NCBI GenBank assembly: GCA_963457665.1
Contig: OY735213.1
Coordinates: 55,930,293-55,994,292, forward strand
Direction of reading: 5' to 3'
DNA: 64,000 bases
From: Thysanoteuthis rhombus
Lineage: Eukaryota > Mollusca > Cephalopoda > Oegopsida > Thysanoteuthidae
Part shown: positions 23,335 to 35,194 of the stretch, one piece after another
Layout: each line of letters opens with the position of its first letter
Numbering within the stretch: the stretch's first letter is position 1
Program-made: the position numbers and the translations under genes
Notes under the pieces: model-generated
Database searches by the model: none
What the model saw: the letters and a program-made list of their open reading frames with translations, nothing else
What the model was told of the DNA's origin: nothing

Positions 23335-24355
23335 GGGGGACAAAAAAATGAATTGAAGCTAAATTCATGTAATAAAAGTTAGCGGTTATCCTGGTTTTCA
23401 CTAAATTCTTAGTAGTTTATCAGTTTAGTGTTTTTGTTGACAGTGCCTGTCACTGCTTACTAAAAATATACAAATCAAGTTTCTATAAAACATTGCATTG
23501 AAATTTCATTATAGGTTTCAATTGGTATTTGAGGACTCATAAAAACTTTACCCACTGTCCAAGGATTTTAAACTTGAATTTAATTGTAATAATTCTGTTT
23601 TTTCTCTTTTTGTTAGTTATAAAAATGGTCTACCTTGCATGTAAGCTGATTACATACTCTGTTTTCTCCAGTATATTTTTTTTTATATAAATAAATGAAA
23701 AATACAATTACTTATTGGATCACTGAAGTTCTACAAATGGCCCTTCCTATCAACTAGTCAAGTGATTGATAGTCTTCTCTCTGTGCTCGTCTGTGTTTTT
23801 GTCAATCAATTGATTTGACAAAAGAGGCAGGGAAATATGTAAATTGAAAATTACTTGATAGTCTCTTAGATTATAAAAATCCTTTTTATCCAACTACTCC
23901 ATCTATCCCTACTTTGTCCTATGAACTCTTCTGTCTCATTTACTAAAACTTCTGCAGCAAACATGTTCACGTCAATAACATCATGAAAATTAAAAATAAG
24001 GAATATATGTCAAATTGTTAATGTGTAATGCTTTGTTTTTGGGATGGGGTGAAAGATGAAAAAAAAAGATTACTATTAAACAGAGCTTTCCAAACTTTTG
24101 GCATTGGTAACACTCTTCTTAAAAATGAAATTTTCTGCATTACTAAAGTTTTGTTAGTCAAACCAGATATTTAATGTCGTCCCAGCAGTTCAACTGACTC
24201 AAAAAAGTATCTTTTGAAAGATGTTTGTACAAAATTCTCCTCAATTGTGCAACACAAGTAGAGATTATTGGTAAGACACATTTTGGAAAGCACAGATATA
24301 GAGGTATATGAAAAATACTCATGATGAACTGAAAAAAAAAAAAAAATTTGATATA
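23335..24355. other. No recognised feature
   Basis: AT-rich, with a palindromic phrase gtcaatcaattgatttgac near 23802. No recognisable gene or repeat family. Confidence 0.4.
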
Positions 24356-24357
24356 TC

Positions 24358-24648
24358 ATATCATATGAATCACCATAGTCTGCACATATACCAGAACTAA
24401 GTATCGGATAATTTTTTATCTAAAATTGTTCCCCAAAAATAGCTGCACAAGAATAGGGAATTGTTGGTCCAAAATGACTAAAGAGACCCTAAAAAAAACA
24501 GAAAATGTTTTTAGATGGTGCTCAGTGCAAATTTTCAAGGTTGTAGCTCCAAAAATATGACCAGGAGCCTCCTGAGACACAAATAGACACACTGCCAAGC
24601 AAAGAGAGAAGTATCTGTGGCCCACTTGGCTACAGTGATTCAATATTT
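24358..24648 (+). repeat. Family C repeat, compact copy
   Basis: Starts gaatcaccatagtctgc and ends ttggctacagtgattc. The last 14 bases are an imperfect inverse of the first 14. Internal phrases aattgttggtccaaaatgac and caaattttcaaggttgtagc match the other copies. Confidence 0.75.
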
Positions 24649-25049
24649 CTTATCTTTTTTCTATGAACTTCTTTCCTTTTCCTTCTCTTTCCTCTCTTTG
24701 TCTCTTACCCTCTGTACATCTGCCTGTACCCAGTTGCTTGCCCAGTTACTGATTCAGTCTCTTTATGCTCTACTGATCACCCGTAGTAAGCAAAACTGGC
24801 TTGGCAGAGTTAATATCCTTTTTGAATCGGCTCAATTATCAATTTACATGTGTATCATTCTGGGAGTGGACAAGCAGCTGCCAAAACATAAACCATGTAC
24901 TTGGCCACTGAACAAAAAATAAAGTGATTAACACTCAACTCCCAATCTTGGAGGAGTGTTTTTCAATAAAACATCACAAGGTAGTTTTTTCAGCGTGTTT
25001 TCAAAGAAATGAGTTTCTTTAGTTTGTTTATAAGCAAAGATGCAATAAT

Positions 25050-25250
25050 TACAGATCTGTTATATTTTTACAACTTTTTTGGTTGGTTTGAAAAATGGAT
25101 CCCACAGGAACTAAATGAAATGCTCCATGACAGTTCCACTACTTACATCTCTTGGCTGACTGTTTCTAAGCTTAGAGAATTAGGATATGAAGTCTTGCAG
25201 CACCAGATTTTGTTGTTTATATCATTTCTCATATTACTATTGAAAAGACG
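25050..25250 (+). pseudogene. Second mariner transposase relic, internally deleted
   Basis: Part of a 137-codon open frame (25009-25422). Residues FEKWIPQELNE match the conserved KWVPHEL segment that precedes the catalytic core. They run straight into LHDSSTTYISWLTVSKLREL and then GYEVLQH, which correspond to the HDNARPH...LGYE.L.H region carrying the second catalytic aspartate. About 130 residues between, including the first aspartate, are missing. After GYEVLQH the expected PPYSPDL is lost. The frame is longer than chance but the protein would be inactive. The element's ends were not found. Confidence 0.72.
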
Positions 25251-25832
25251 AGCCATAAATTCAACGATGCATACACCATCCATGGTGGTGGTAGTAGCAG
25301 GAGGAATAGGAGGAGGAAGATCAAGTCATTTGATTCTGATACTTTTAAAATATTGTTGTATGGAAATATCAAGCAAATATGATTTTCAAGGAAAATCATA
25401 TATGGCCATTTTTAGCTTTTAAATAAACCTTGGATATTCTATTGTAATATTAGCAGCTGGCAAAAAAAATGATCGGAGTAGTGTTCTTTTAATGACCTCA
25501 CACCTTTATGAATGACATCACACCTCTTTCTAGTTCCTGTCGTTTAACATAACTAAGATCAGCAGACAGACCAACAGAAAAGTTTCTAATAGATTTCATT
25601 TGTATCAACCTAATACAAGGTGATGATTAATGAACTTGTCATGATATCATTTCGGTAAATGAATTATGAGAACCATGCAAAACGAAGACATTCTTTTACA
25701 GAAAATGCTTTATTTCCATTCCTATATATTTGACACAAGAGAGAAATGTTGCATTTTCTATTCAAACCTGACAAAATCCTCCTTTCAGTTGGGAGTGGGT
25801 GTTAGGATGATTGTGTTTCTCTTCCCCCTTTA

Positions 25833-25834
<2 letters not shown>

Positions 25835-25884
<50 letters not shown>
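25835..25884. repeat. (GT)n(GA)n compound microsatellite
   Basis: About 16 GT units followed by about 9 GA units, directly abutting a family A copy. Confidence 0.95.
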
Positions 25885-25885
25885 C

Positions 25886-26295
25886 TGTCAACCAAAACTG
25901 TCAACTTGGCCAGGCAGTTGAAAACTGAAAGAAAGTAGTGTATGTGTCATGCATACTGGCCACACCAAGCATACTAGAGGGCATATTTACTCCTTATTAT
26001 GTCTAGAAGAAAGTTTGTGTCTTTTTTTTGGGGGGAGGGGTTAGATTTTTAGAGGGAATTCAATTTGCAATGAAATTTTTTGCTAAATTGATCCCTTACT
26101 CGGTGTCTGACAGCATTCATGCTTGTTTGGAAATTCAGACTATTTTAATGATCACTTATCCAGCGAAAGGAGTGACTTCTTCATTGATCACCCCTTTCTC
26201 CAATTTTCTAATTGGATCACCTGCAACACAGCATGCTACCAAAAGACATTGGTCACATGACAGTTTCTATTGAGTGACTAATCAGTGCTGTTTTT
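25886..26295 (+). repeat. Family A repeat
   Basis: Starts tgtcaaccaaaactgtcaac immediately after the microsatellite and ends tattgagtgactaatcagtg. The segment just after the start is rearranged. Confidence 0.75.
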
Positions 26296-27600
26296 TCTAT
26301 TTATTTGGCGTTCTGTTAACATGATTATTACTTTTCCCTAATGACTAATTTTCACTGGTGTTGTCAGAATCCTACTTTCATTATTAGATAAATGCTTACA
26401 ACCTGATATTACACATCTGTATGAAACAGAACATAAATAGTATTTTGTCTTTAAACTCTCCAAAATATGATTTCCATTTCAAGTATGTTGATTTGATTTA
26501 TGCCAATTTACAATTTACGGTGTGAAATTTGACCTATTTTTTCTTCTTTTTGGTAATTCAGGTACTATTTTATTACTTACAATATATATTTTGGCTACCT
26601 TCAAGTAAGACCAATCAGATTGATTTTTACAATATTAGCTCACTGATTTTGTATTTGGGGTGTTTTTTTTGGATGCTTCAAGTATCATCTTGTCTGCGAA
26701 AATATGCAGCAAGTTATTACTTTTCATTATGTATTTTAGAATTACAAATTGATGGAGCCAAACCATGGTGAGGCTCTTTATGACTAGAGGTATGTTTGCT
26801 TACAGTACTGACCAAAGAAATTGCAAATGTTTCAAGAAATTGTGAGATTTCCGGCCAATGAAGATCTCTGGAATTCCACAGAGAATGGAAATCCAGAGCT
26901 CCGCACAGAATGGAAATAGTCTTGCTATCATTAGACACCTTATTAAATCTCACTGCTTACACAGGAAAGAATGTGATGATGATATTTTTCATGTATTTAT
27001 TAGTAAACACGCTACAGTTTGACATACTGTTTTGATGTCTTTACATTTTTTCAAGTAAGTGAACACCACTAAATCAAACATTTATTTTTTTTCGAATTCC
27101 TTTTTTTTTTTGCACATGCGCAATGTCATGTTATGGCATGGTTCAATAGGCTAAGCCTATATTTCACTTTATATTTATTAATAAAAATTCATATTAAGAG
27201 GCTTATGTAATGGATTTTTTATTATACCAATCTCATTTACACCACCTTCTCTAGAAACACATCCCCCAGTGTAAAATTGGGACTACCTCTACTTTTCTTT
27301 TCTGTCTTTTTTTATAAGTTGATAGTTTTTGATAACACCTTTGTATAAAATTCATCAGATAGTATATCAATTGATGACTTTGAAAACACAAGTTCAAATA
27401 TGAAATTTTATAATTCATTAATAATATACACTTATTTCGATTAAATTTGAGTTTTCTCTCCGTTGTATTCATTTATATACAATCCTTCCTTGTAATTTTA
27501 GTTCTCAGCTTCACTTACTGTTTATGTCTGTCATTTTTCAACTAAGATCTAATAAATTTTCCTTTTTTTATGATTCTATACAAGTCATTTTGATATTGGC
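26296..27600. other. No recognised feature
   Basis: A small internal duplication is visible near 26875-26920 (ccacagagaatggaaa and ccgcacagaatggaaa). Otherwise no gene or family member is recognised. Confidence 0.4.
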
Positions 27601-27604
27601 TATT

Positions 27605-27782
27605 GTTACCTCGCCCATTTCAAAACGGAAGCTTCTCCAGCTGCAGGGTTAGTTTTTTCAAGGTTAGTATTATTATTTTCAGAGTTAATGTCGTTGTCTT
27701 CTGCTACTTTGATTTTCAATTCACCATCAGCGCCTGCCAATCTACAGCTTGAGTGGTGGCCATCTTGAAATGGGAAGGGTCA
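27605..27782 (+). repeat. Family K element with inverted ends
   Basis: The left end gttacctcgcccatttcaa and the inverse of the right end (gtgacccttcccatttcaa) agree over about 20 bases. The body shares ggttagt and attttcagagttaat phrases with the copy at 16707-16890. Size and ends suit a miniature DNA element. No flanking duplication was fixed. Confidence 0.55.
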
Positions 27783-28329
27783 CAATTGCTTTAGTATTCA
27801 TTTTCAAAATTTTTGGTATGTTGTGAATGGAAGTTAATTTACTACACCAGATGTTTTAATGATGTACTTTCATGAATATAGTATAAACAGAGCAATAAAA
27901 TAACCAGTAACCATCAGTTGGATTCAAACTCACAATCTAACTAGCTAATCTCAAAAGGCAATAACAGTTCTAAAAATAAGTGTGAACAGTGACCTCGGTT
28001 TAAGCTCTAGTTTGATTCATTGTTTGATTGAAATATCTTTTTAGAAAGGTTTGAATTCTTGTTTTTTCTCTCAAATCCAGGTGAATAGGTACAGAACAGA
28101 TGTTTGATTGATAATGCTTTTTTCTTCAGCAGTTGAGAAAGGGGAGGTCCCTGAAAATTGGTCCTGTCCAGACTTTCAGCTGCTTTCTCTTTCTGATTTC
28201 TTTTCACAAAACACACTGAATAACATCTATTTAATACAATTCGATATTTCCAATTTTGTGTTTGCTTAATATTCTGGAAATGATTGTGGGACCTTTCCCC
28301 TTAAACTAATGAGACATTGACACACCTTA

Positions 28330-28768
28330 TGACTTGGTAACTGTCACTAAAGTTTCTTCAGTTTTCAAGTTTGTCTAGCTGGCTATAAATGTATGCTTCA
28401 GGCATACATGATACAAAAATAGAGCCAGAGAGGTCAAAATTTTAATATTTCCTCATGTCTGGAAAAAAACGTTTTGTTTTGTTTTTTGAAAATTTTCCTC
28501 TAAATATGTTTTTAATGGGGATTTCAATTTGAATTCTAAGTCTCTTATGATGTTGGTCCCTTAGTTTGTGTCCGGTAGTAATCATACTTGTTTTTGAAAA
28601 TTCACACTTTTTAGTGATTCCAGCCCAACAAAAGATTAAAAAAGTAACTTATTCATTGATCAACCCTATTTTCAATTTTCTTTAATTGATTACCCCCAAC
28701 ACACAATGCTGCCGAAAGATATTGGTCACAATGATGGTTTCTATTGAGTAACTAACCAGATCTGTTTC
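28330..28768 (+). repeat. Family A repeat
   Basis: From tgtcactaaagtttcttcag to gagtaactaaccagatctg, with all internal blocks present in order. Confidence 0.75.
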
Positions 28769-29149
28769 GCATAAATTTCAAGAGACATTGTACTGCCTTG
28801 AAACACTGACCTCTCATACCCTTTAGTATTGCGCTCTTGAACTCAAATTTGTAGAAGTATCAACCTTATTGGTCCATTGATTACAGCTTTTGGTCATTGA
28901 CTGAGAGATATGATATCATATGAGTAAGGTTAGTAAGGTTTATTATTATCTTACCTTGAAAATAGGTGAGTGGATTTTGATCAAAAGCTTCTGCTTGTTA
29001 CAAAAATTTTAATGTCTAATGATGCTCCATCATCAACTACACTAAATTCATCAGAGACAGCATTGTCTGCTTTTCTTATTCTCCATATCTAATACCTACT
29101 CCTACAAGCATATATGCCCAGTTATGAGATTAGAGTGGTGTTCAGTAGT

Positions 29150-29345
29150 TTCTTAGGTAACCTGTACACCAAAACTGAGCAGACTTCTACAGTCAACATG
29201 TCTAGGATCCGTCTTTGAAATTGCTAACAGCCATACTGACCTAAGGATCTCTGCTTGAATTTGCAAACAGCCATACTATCCTGATTCTCCTTTAAAGGAA
29301 TAGTACAACTCTATAGCTAGCTCTTATGGTAGAACTCTATAGCTA
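29150..29345 (+). repeat. Short local tandem duplications
   Basis: Two versions of gctaacagccatactgacct and gcaaacagccatactatcct lie about 50 bases apart. Two versions of gtacaactctatagctagc and gtagaactctatagctacc lie about 30 bases apart. Confidence 0.6.
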
Positions 29346-29369
29346 CCAACTACAGAATGTTCATGTCTT

Positions 29370-29650
29370 GTTTATCCACGGGTTAGCCATATGATCGGAA
29401 TAGTCTCACAAAGGGCTGGTAGATAACCATACCTAGGTTTCATCTGTTGGAAGGACACTACTGGGGTCAAACCTAAGGTCCCTACTCCTATTTGTGTCAC
29501 CTTGATGAACCACTGGACAAACCCTTGGTTTAAAGGGTGGGGTTGACCCTGGGGGTAGGAGGGTTATTCCACGCAGACCCCACCATCTGTGGTCCTACTG
29601 CTCCTTCCAAAAGTGTTTGTTCAGGAAGCCAAGCCAAGTCATTCATACCG
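29370..29650. other. GC-richer island of unknown nature
   Basis: This segment is visibly richer in G and C than its surroundings (for example ggggttgaccctgggggtag and gcagaccccaccatctgtgg). No frame with recognised motifs was found. It may be a fragment of a retroelement or a SINE body. Confidence 0.4.
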
Positions 29651-29916
29651 GAGCTCTTATTAGATTTTCTCTACCATCTTTTATAGCAGATGCAAAATAG
29701 ATGTTTGTGGCTGGTAAAAGTATTTTGTATGATTTATTAGCTTCTACTTGATGCTAAAAGATTAGGATGAGTTCATTTAACACAAAGTTGACATGCAATA
29801 AGTATGCCGGATTAATCATTACCGAATTGTTTTCATTAGTTAAAAATAAACTTCCTGTATAATTACTATAGTTTACTCTTGATGGGTTTCATGGGGACTA
29901 CTGATTATTAGTAAGA

Positions 29917-30310
29917 ACCATCAACCAAGACTGTTAGCATTGGTTTCTTCAGTTTTCAATTTGGTTCGGCTGGATGTTTGGCTCTATGTGAATCATATAC
30001 ACACAAATGAAACTAGAGTGTTGAAAATTAAAGTAATTACTCCTTATGTCTGGAAGAAAAAATTGTTTTTGTTTTTTTGGGTTTTTCTTTCTCTTTAATT
30101 CTTTCCTTTAATTGTTTTTTTAGTGGGGGGGTCAATTTTCCAATGTTGGTTCATGCTAAATTGGTTCCTAAGTTTGTGTCCTGCAGCATTCAGGGATTAC
30201 TGCCTAACAAAAAATGAGAGAAGTAATTGATCACCCCCAACATGGCATGCTGCTTGAAGTCGTTACCCCTGTGACAGTTTCTATTGAGTGACAAATCAGA
30301 TCTGTTTTTA
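29917..30310 (+). repeat. Family A repeat
   Basis: Starts accatcaaccaagactgttag and ends tattgagtgacaaatcagat. The segment around the lost 'cacttttatagtgat' block is shortened. Confidence 0.75.
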
Positions 30311-30639
30311 TCTAATCATCATGTCAGTTGATATGCTTGGGTAATTTTTTTTTTTTTTTTTCTGTTTGTGGCTCCTAGTTTTTGACACCTAGATAACAAA
30401 AGCAATTATTTAAAGTCTAGCTTGTCAATTAAAAATTTTATTTTTGGAAATACCTTTTATTTTTTTCTTCAAGATCAAATGTATTAACGAAAATTCTATA
30501 TCCCAATATCCCAGCGCACCTGTGCCATCAAAAAATAGAACATACGTAATATTGAAATAAAAAAAAGACTTATTGAATGATGACACATAAAAAATATATT
30601 GACTTGAGTGGCACACCAACTGTGAAGAAGAAATAAACA

Positions 30640-30997
30640 TCCGTATCTCACATAAATGAATCATCATAGGCCGTGTGTACCATAACTATTTATCTAAAAT
30701 TACCTAAAAAGAAAAAAAAATACAAGCACAAGATTTTGGCATTGTTGGTCCAAAATCACCATGGAAACCCAAACTGTCACTCTTTTGAAAAAACACAAAA
30801 AATTATTTTAAATGGTGTGTTGGTGTACTCATACAAATTTCTAAGGTTGTAGCCTCAAACATGTGACCAAGAGTGGCTAGGGAGACACACACACACAATC
30901 ACTCACAATCACACACAGATGAACAAAGAGAAAAGAATTCATAGCCCACTTGGCTGGCTGATCGGATTGGCCATTTGTGGGGCTACCGCGATATCAT
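30640..30997 (+). repeat. Family C repeat, full-length copy
   Basis: Starts tccgtatctcacataaatga and ends gtggggctaccgcgatatc. The terminal 14-mers are imperfect inverses. It contains ggcattgttggtccaaaatc, agacacacacacacaatc and agcccacttggctggctga. This is the longest intact version here, at about 355 bp. Confidence 0.75.
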
Positions 30998-31212
30998 AAA
31001 ATAAAGCTATTTACTTTCTGATGGCACATTGAAAGATGTATTTACTTACATGGCACACTTACAATAAAAATGGAATGATAAGACAAAAACATTCAGTAGT
31101 CAATGCACAAAATTTCAATATCAGCATGCTGTACTCATCGACCTCTTGTTTTAGTGTTACAAACAAAAAAAAAAATACATGTATTGTAGATTTATATGAG
31201 ATACATCTGGGC

Positions 31213-31370
31213 AGTGTTACCAAAAAGTGCTAAAAAAAATTTTTAAACTGCTAAAAAATGGCCAAAATACACTCAAAAGATTCCTGAGATAATCAAAAAA
31301 TAGCTAAAAATGACTGATAATTTCTGCAATGAAAGTTACTGAATTGTCAACACTGCATCTTGGTACTAAT
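31213..31370 (-). repeat. Family D repeat, minus strand
   Basis: Starts gggcagtgttaccaaaaag and ends attgtcaacactgca, with inverted ends of about 12 bases. Internal phrases such as gctaaaaaatggccaaaat are reverse complements of the plus-strand copies. Confidence 0.55.
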
Positions 31371-31439
31371 GGTTTGTACTGATTCACCCATCATTCAATT
31401 CTTGCTGTCAGATGCACATTCATTATAGTTTACTCTGTG

Positions 31440-31510
31440 TTGCCTAAGTTTTTCAAGTAAGAAATATGATCTTTCACCTGTGGATTTGAGGTTCAAATCT
31501 CTTGTAATTC
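31440..31510 (+). mobile_element. Possible tRNA-like SINE fragment
   Basis: ttgcctaagtttttcaag (A-box-like) precedes gaggttcaaatctcttg (B-box-like) by about 30 bases. No second copy was found in the window, so this could be chance. Confidence 0.3.
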
Positions 31511-31845
31511 TTGATGAGGTAAACTTATATAGAATCAAAAACAGTTCATTTTAATCTTTGTCATAGATTTTACTGGTACTAAGAACTTTATGTAAAAGAA
31601 TCTTTGTACTTTTGAATGTACTTTGATTCTAGGCAAACATTTGGTAACAAGTGTCACCAACTCACTCCTTGTACGGAATTTTTTAGAATTTCAGTTTCCA
31701 CTGTAATCATTAAACTACACCTACAAATGAAGAATTTGGTTTCAAAATGCTATAAATCCACTTTGATTAACTTGAGAAAAGAATGTTGTAGCAACGTGGT
31801 AGCAGAAAAAACATTTTTTTCCATTTGAATCCTTGTTATAACACT

Positions 31846-31955
31846 GAGGCTACAATAAGATAAAAAAAAATTCAAATCAAGATTTTGATTTTTTAAATTT
31901 GATTAAACTAATTGGTTATTATGGCAATTATCACGTTTTGGAACCAAACACTTCA
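31846..31955. repeat. Solo arm of family J
   Basis: Matches the right arm at 22309-22412 (aataagat, then aaattcaaatc, then gattttt, then tatcacgttttggaacca). No inverse partner was found nearby. Confidence 0.6.
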
Positions 31956-32261
31956 AATGCTATGAAGATTGCGTTTTCTGTTAACAAAGAACATTTCATG
32001 CTGGCAACAAAATGTTCAAGTCAACTATCTTATCCTGCTACCATTTTTTTTTTTTCTTTCAAAAATCTATCTTCATATATACATCTGGTTTTAGTTACAC
32101 AGAGAAAGATTCCAGTCTCCAAATTGTATTCTTTCTAATGACTTCCATCCATAGGCATCTGCTGCCACTTTTCCAAGGGGGGGGGGGGTGCAGAAGGATA
32201 TATTTCAGGGAGAGGGGGTGCACAAAAGAATATATTTGTTGAAGGCTTATTCTTTATTTCC

Positions 32262-32320
32262 AATTTTACTATTATTATTATAATTATAATTATTATTATC
32301 ATCATTATTATTATTATTAC
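32262..32320. repeat. ATT trinucleotide-rich tract
   Basis: Imperfect (ATT)n with interspersed ATC and ATA units. A G-run followed by a duplicated ggggtgca phrase lies just upstream (32176-32222). Confidence 0.85.
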
Positions 32321-32329
32321 TAGTGATGG

Positions 32330-33080
32330 TGGTGGTCAGGTCAAAATTTCCCAAGGATTTTAGGACCCTAATTGATACATTTTCTGAAAGAGCTAAGACT
32401 GAAGACCAGAAAACTTCTTATTTTTTCTTAATAGTTCAAAGGAATCAAAAACAGTTTCGCAATCAGGAAGTAATTTTAGAATTTTAATTCTGTTTGCATA
32501 AAAATTGAAATAATTTACAAATTCTGGAATCTTTACTCAGAGATGTCTTTTTGAGTATATTACTTACATTACTTTATCAACAGTAAATGAGTAGATAAAA
32601 ATGAGTTGTAGTACTTTTTCTAGAGGGGTGCAAATGCACCCACACATACTTGCATCATTTATTTGAGAGTCTGGTGTTCAGTCTAGGGATGCTACACTTG
32701 TCCTGATAAACAGCAGAAAGAAAAAATAGCTAACATAATCTACAAAGTTTGGTGACACACAGCATGAAAGGTGTTTTCAAGTTCCCAATTACAGTAAGAA
32801 TGAATGGATTCATGCACGAAGGAATACTTGAGCTTTAAAAAAAAGAGAAATGTCATGTGCATCTGTCTATCCGTCATGTATCTCCTCTCTCTATTTATTT
32901 TGCTCTTGAATAATTTAATTCCATTCCACAAATATTAAGGGGCTTCTGTGTTTATATATGTGAAAAATGCATGAACTTGAGTTGATGTAGGAACTTCACT
33001 TAGAATTATTAAATGTATGTGTTTGACTGCACTTGCTCGCAGATGACAGAACCAATTTCAAACAAGTTTAGTATAATTAG
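32330..33080. other. No recognised feature
   Basis: A palindromic ggggtgcaaatgcaccc occurs near 32625. Otherwise no gene or family member is recognised. Confidence 0.4.
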
Positions 33081-33081
33081 A

Positions 33082-33940
33082 GACAGTAAACTAAAACTGT
33101 CTCAATATGTTCCTTCAGTTTTCAAGTCAGTCCAGCTGGTTATGTATGTATGTATGATGCATACAGGCCGCAGCCAATGGAGCTAGAGCAGTGGTTTTGA
33201 AACTGGGGTCAGTGGACCAATGTTTGGGTATCCTCAGTTGAAATTCAAAATTAATACCATGAATTTAAAATTAGGATAATTGAGCTTTTTTCATAGAACT
33301 TACTTTTTTGAGGGGGGGGGGCTTTCTTCATGTTGCTGCATTTAATAAATGAACAAGGAAACTGACTGAATATTGAACTTGGCATGAGAATTGAATTGTC
33401 AAATATTGAACTTGTCATTGCAAATCTTGGTGTAGAGAAACAGCATTATCTATTGCACAGCTATTGATAACCATAATTATGGTACACTGACCTGTACCAT
33501 ATATTAGGGTTCAAATAAATGTACGCCATTTAAAGTAAAAATGATGTGATAAATAGGGGTCCACTAGGGTATTTCATTTATAAAAGGGGTTTTCAATATT
33601 TCAAAACCACTGAGCTAGATGGCTGAAAGTTTGAACATTTACTCTTTGTCTACAAAAAAAAATTGTTAGTTTTTTTCTTTTAAATTCCCCCCGCCCCAAG
33701 ATAAATTTTTAATGGGTGGGGAGTTCAGTTTGCAATGTAAGTTTTTGGTAAGTTGGTACCAAGTTTGTTCCAGTTTCTTTTTTCAAAATCCAGCCTTTTT
33801 AGTGATTACTGCCCAACAATAGGTGAGAGAAGTAACTTATTGCTTGATCAACCGTTTTTCCAATGTTTAATTGATCATCACCAACACAGCAAGAGATATT
33901 GGTCATGTGACAGTTTCTATTGTGTGACTAACCAGACCTT
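33082..33940 (+). repeat. Family A repeat split by a hAT-type insertion
   Basis: The first 105 bases (gtaaactaaaactgtctcaa to aatggagctagag) and the rest (gagctagatggctgaaag to gtgtgactaaccagacct) are separated by 424 foreign bases. Removing them and one copy of the 8-bp duplication gives a normal family A order, so the A copy was there first. Confidence 0.85.
33189..33612 (+). mobile_element. Non-autonomous hAT-type transposon nested in family A
   Basis: The element begins cagtggttttgaaa and ends tttcaaaaccactg, a perfect 14-bp inverted repeat. The flanks are agctagag (33181-33188) and agctagat (33613-33620), an 8-bp target duplication with one mismatch. CAGTGG ends and an 8-bp duplication are hallmarks of hAT elements. 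The 424-bp interior has no transposase frame, so it must have been moved in trans. A shorter relative lies at 37148-37435. Confidence 0.88.
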
Positions 33941-34234
33941 TCATCTTATACGCTTTATTTGGACTGTTTTCCTTATGTTTGTTGTTTATTTTTCACAACA
34001 TTTTGGCTTTGTACCCTCTGCCCTTCCTGAAGTTAAACTATCCACAATAAATAATACACCATTGCTATTTGTACATTTATTTTTTGTCTGTAACATCCCT
34101 AATCAGTCAAAATATTACCAACTGTAAAAATCAAATGAATTGGATGAAAATGTTTCAATATTCAATTTACAGTCTCTGTATACTGTATTTATAGAAAGTG
34201 AATACATGCCTCATTTTTTCATGGCAACGGGTAC

Positions 34235-34390
34235 ACTGGCAGTGTTGCCAATCTTTAGCTATTTCCTAGCCACTTCAGCCATTTCCTTAAATGGCCATAG
34301 AATGGCTGAAAGTGTTTTTTAGCACATTTGGCATTTTTGATGCTTTTTCAATGTTGATTTAGTGTGAAAAAATTTTCTGAGTTGACTGTA
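34235..34390 (+). repeat. Family D repeat
   Basis: Starts ctggcagtgttgccaatc and reaches ttctgagttgactgtac, with the usual ttagccattt and gcatttttgatgcttttt phrases. Confidence 0.55.
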
Positions 34391-34399
34391 CACTGGTAC

Positions 34400-35100
34400 A
34401 CTGGTAAAGCTATAAAAGTCAAAAACCGATAGTGACTCAAGTTATTCTTAAATTTTGCTTCTTCATATTTATAGCTTGAGAAAAATTTTATAGATTGACA
34501 TATATCTGTGGTTTTACTGTTTAATCTGTAAATGATTTCCTGTGTGCGTAAATTGTCTTCTCTTTTTTTCGTGAAAACCTATGCCTTCCCACTCCACGAA
34601 CCTAACACAAGTGAGAGATGAGACAGACTCGTACAAATGTTAGGCAAATTGAGCCACATGAACTGCTGTTTTGCTCCTCGCTGTCAGTCATCAGGGCTTC
34701 TGCCAGAGGTTTTGACAGAAATGGGTTGATCCAGATGTTTGGAAATAACCTAATGTAAACACTAACTTATGTAGATGAAACTTTAAAAACAATGGCCAAA
34801 AAAAGTTATCAATATTTTTTAATTCTTTCACTCAAGTGCTCGTCTACAAGTTTATCTTGAATGCCGTCTGTAGACTCCTGATCGATTTCTATGCTTTCAA
34901 TCTAAATAGACCAGTGTAAATGCTGTTGCTAGGTTTCAGTTATTTATGTGTTTTGGCATGTACATCTATCTGTCTATCCAGACTTTGCCTAGCCCTAACC
35001 ATTCATAATAGAAACTTGAAATTTTGCACGTACGCACACACACCCACACACACACACCCTTTAATTAGTAAAGAAGATGTTTTTTTTAGATAGCTTTGTC
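34400..35100. other. No recognised feature
   Basis: Contains a short CA tract near 35035-35059. No coding or repeat family signal that I recognise. Confidence 0.4.
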
Positions 35101-35106
35101 AGTCAC

Positions 35107-35186
35107 AATGTTTTTCTTGTTTTTTGGAAATTCCCCTTAATAAGTTTTTAGTTGAGGGTCCAGTTTGTGATGTAAATAAAAATTTC
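35107..35186 (+). repeat. Family A repeat, internal fragment
   Basis: Only the middle of the unit remains: tttttggaaattcccctt, then agtttttagttgagggtcca, then gtttgtgatgtaaa. Confidence 0.5.
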
Positions 35187-35194
35187 ACGTACAG

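Noticed and set aside
33753..34127. 124-codon plus-strand frame
   Set aside because: Its first half is the family A repeat, which is read in other frames or broken in the other copies.
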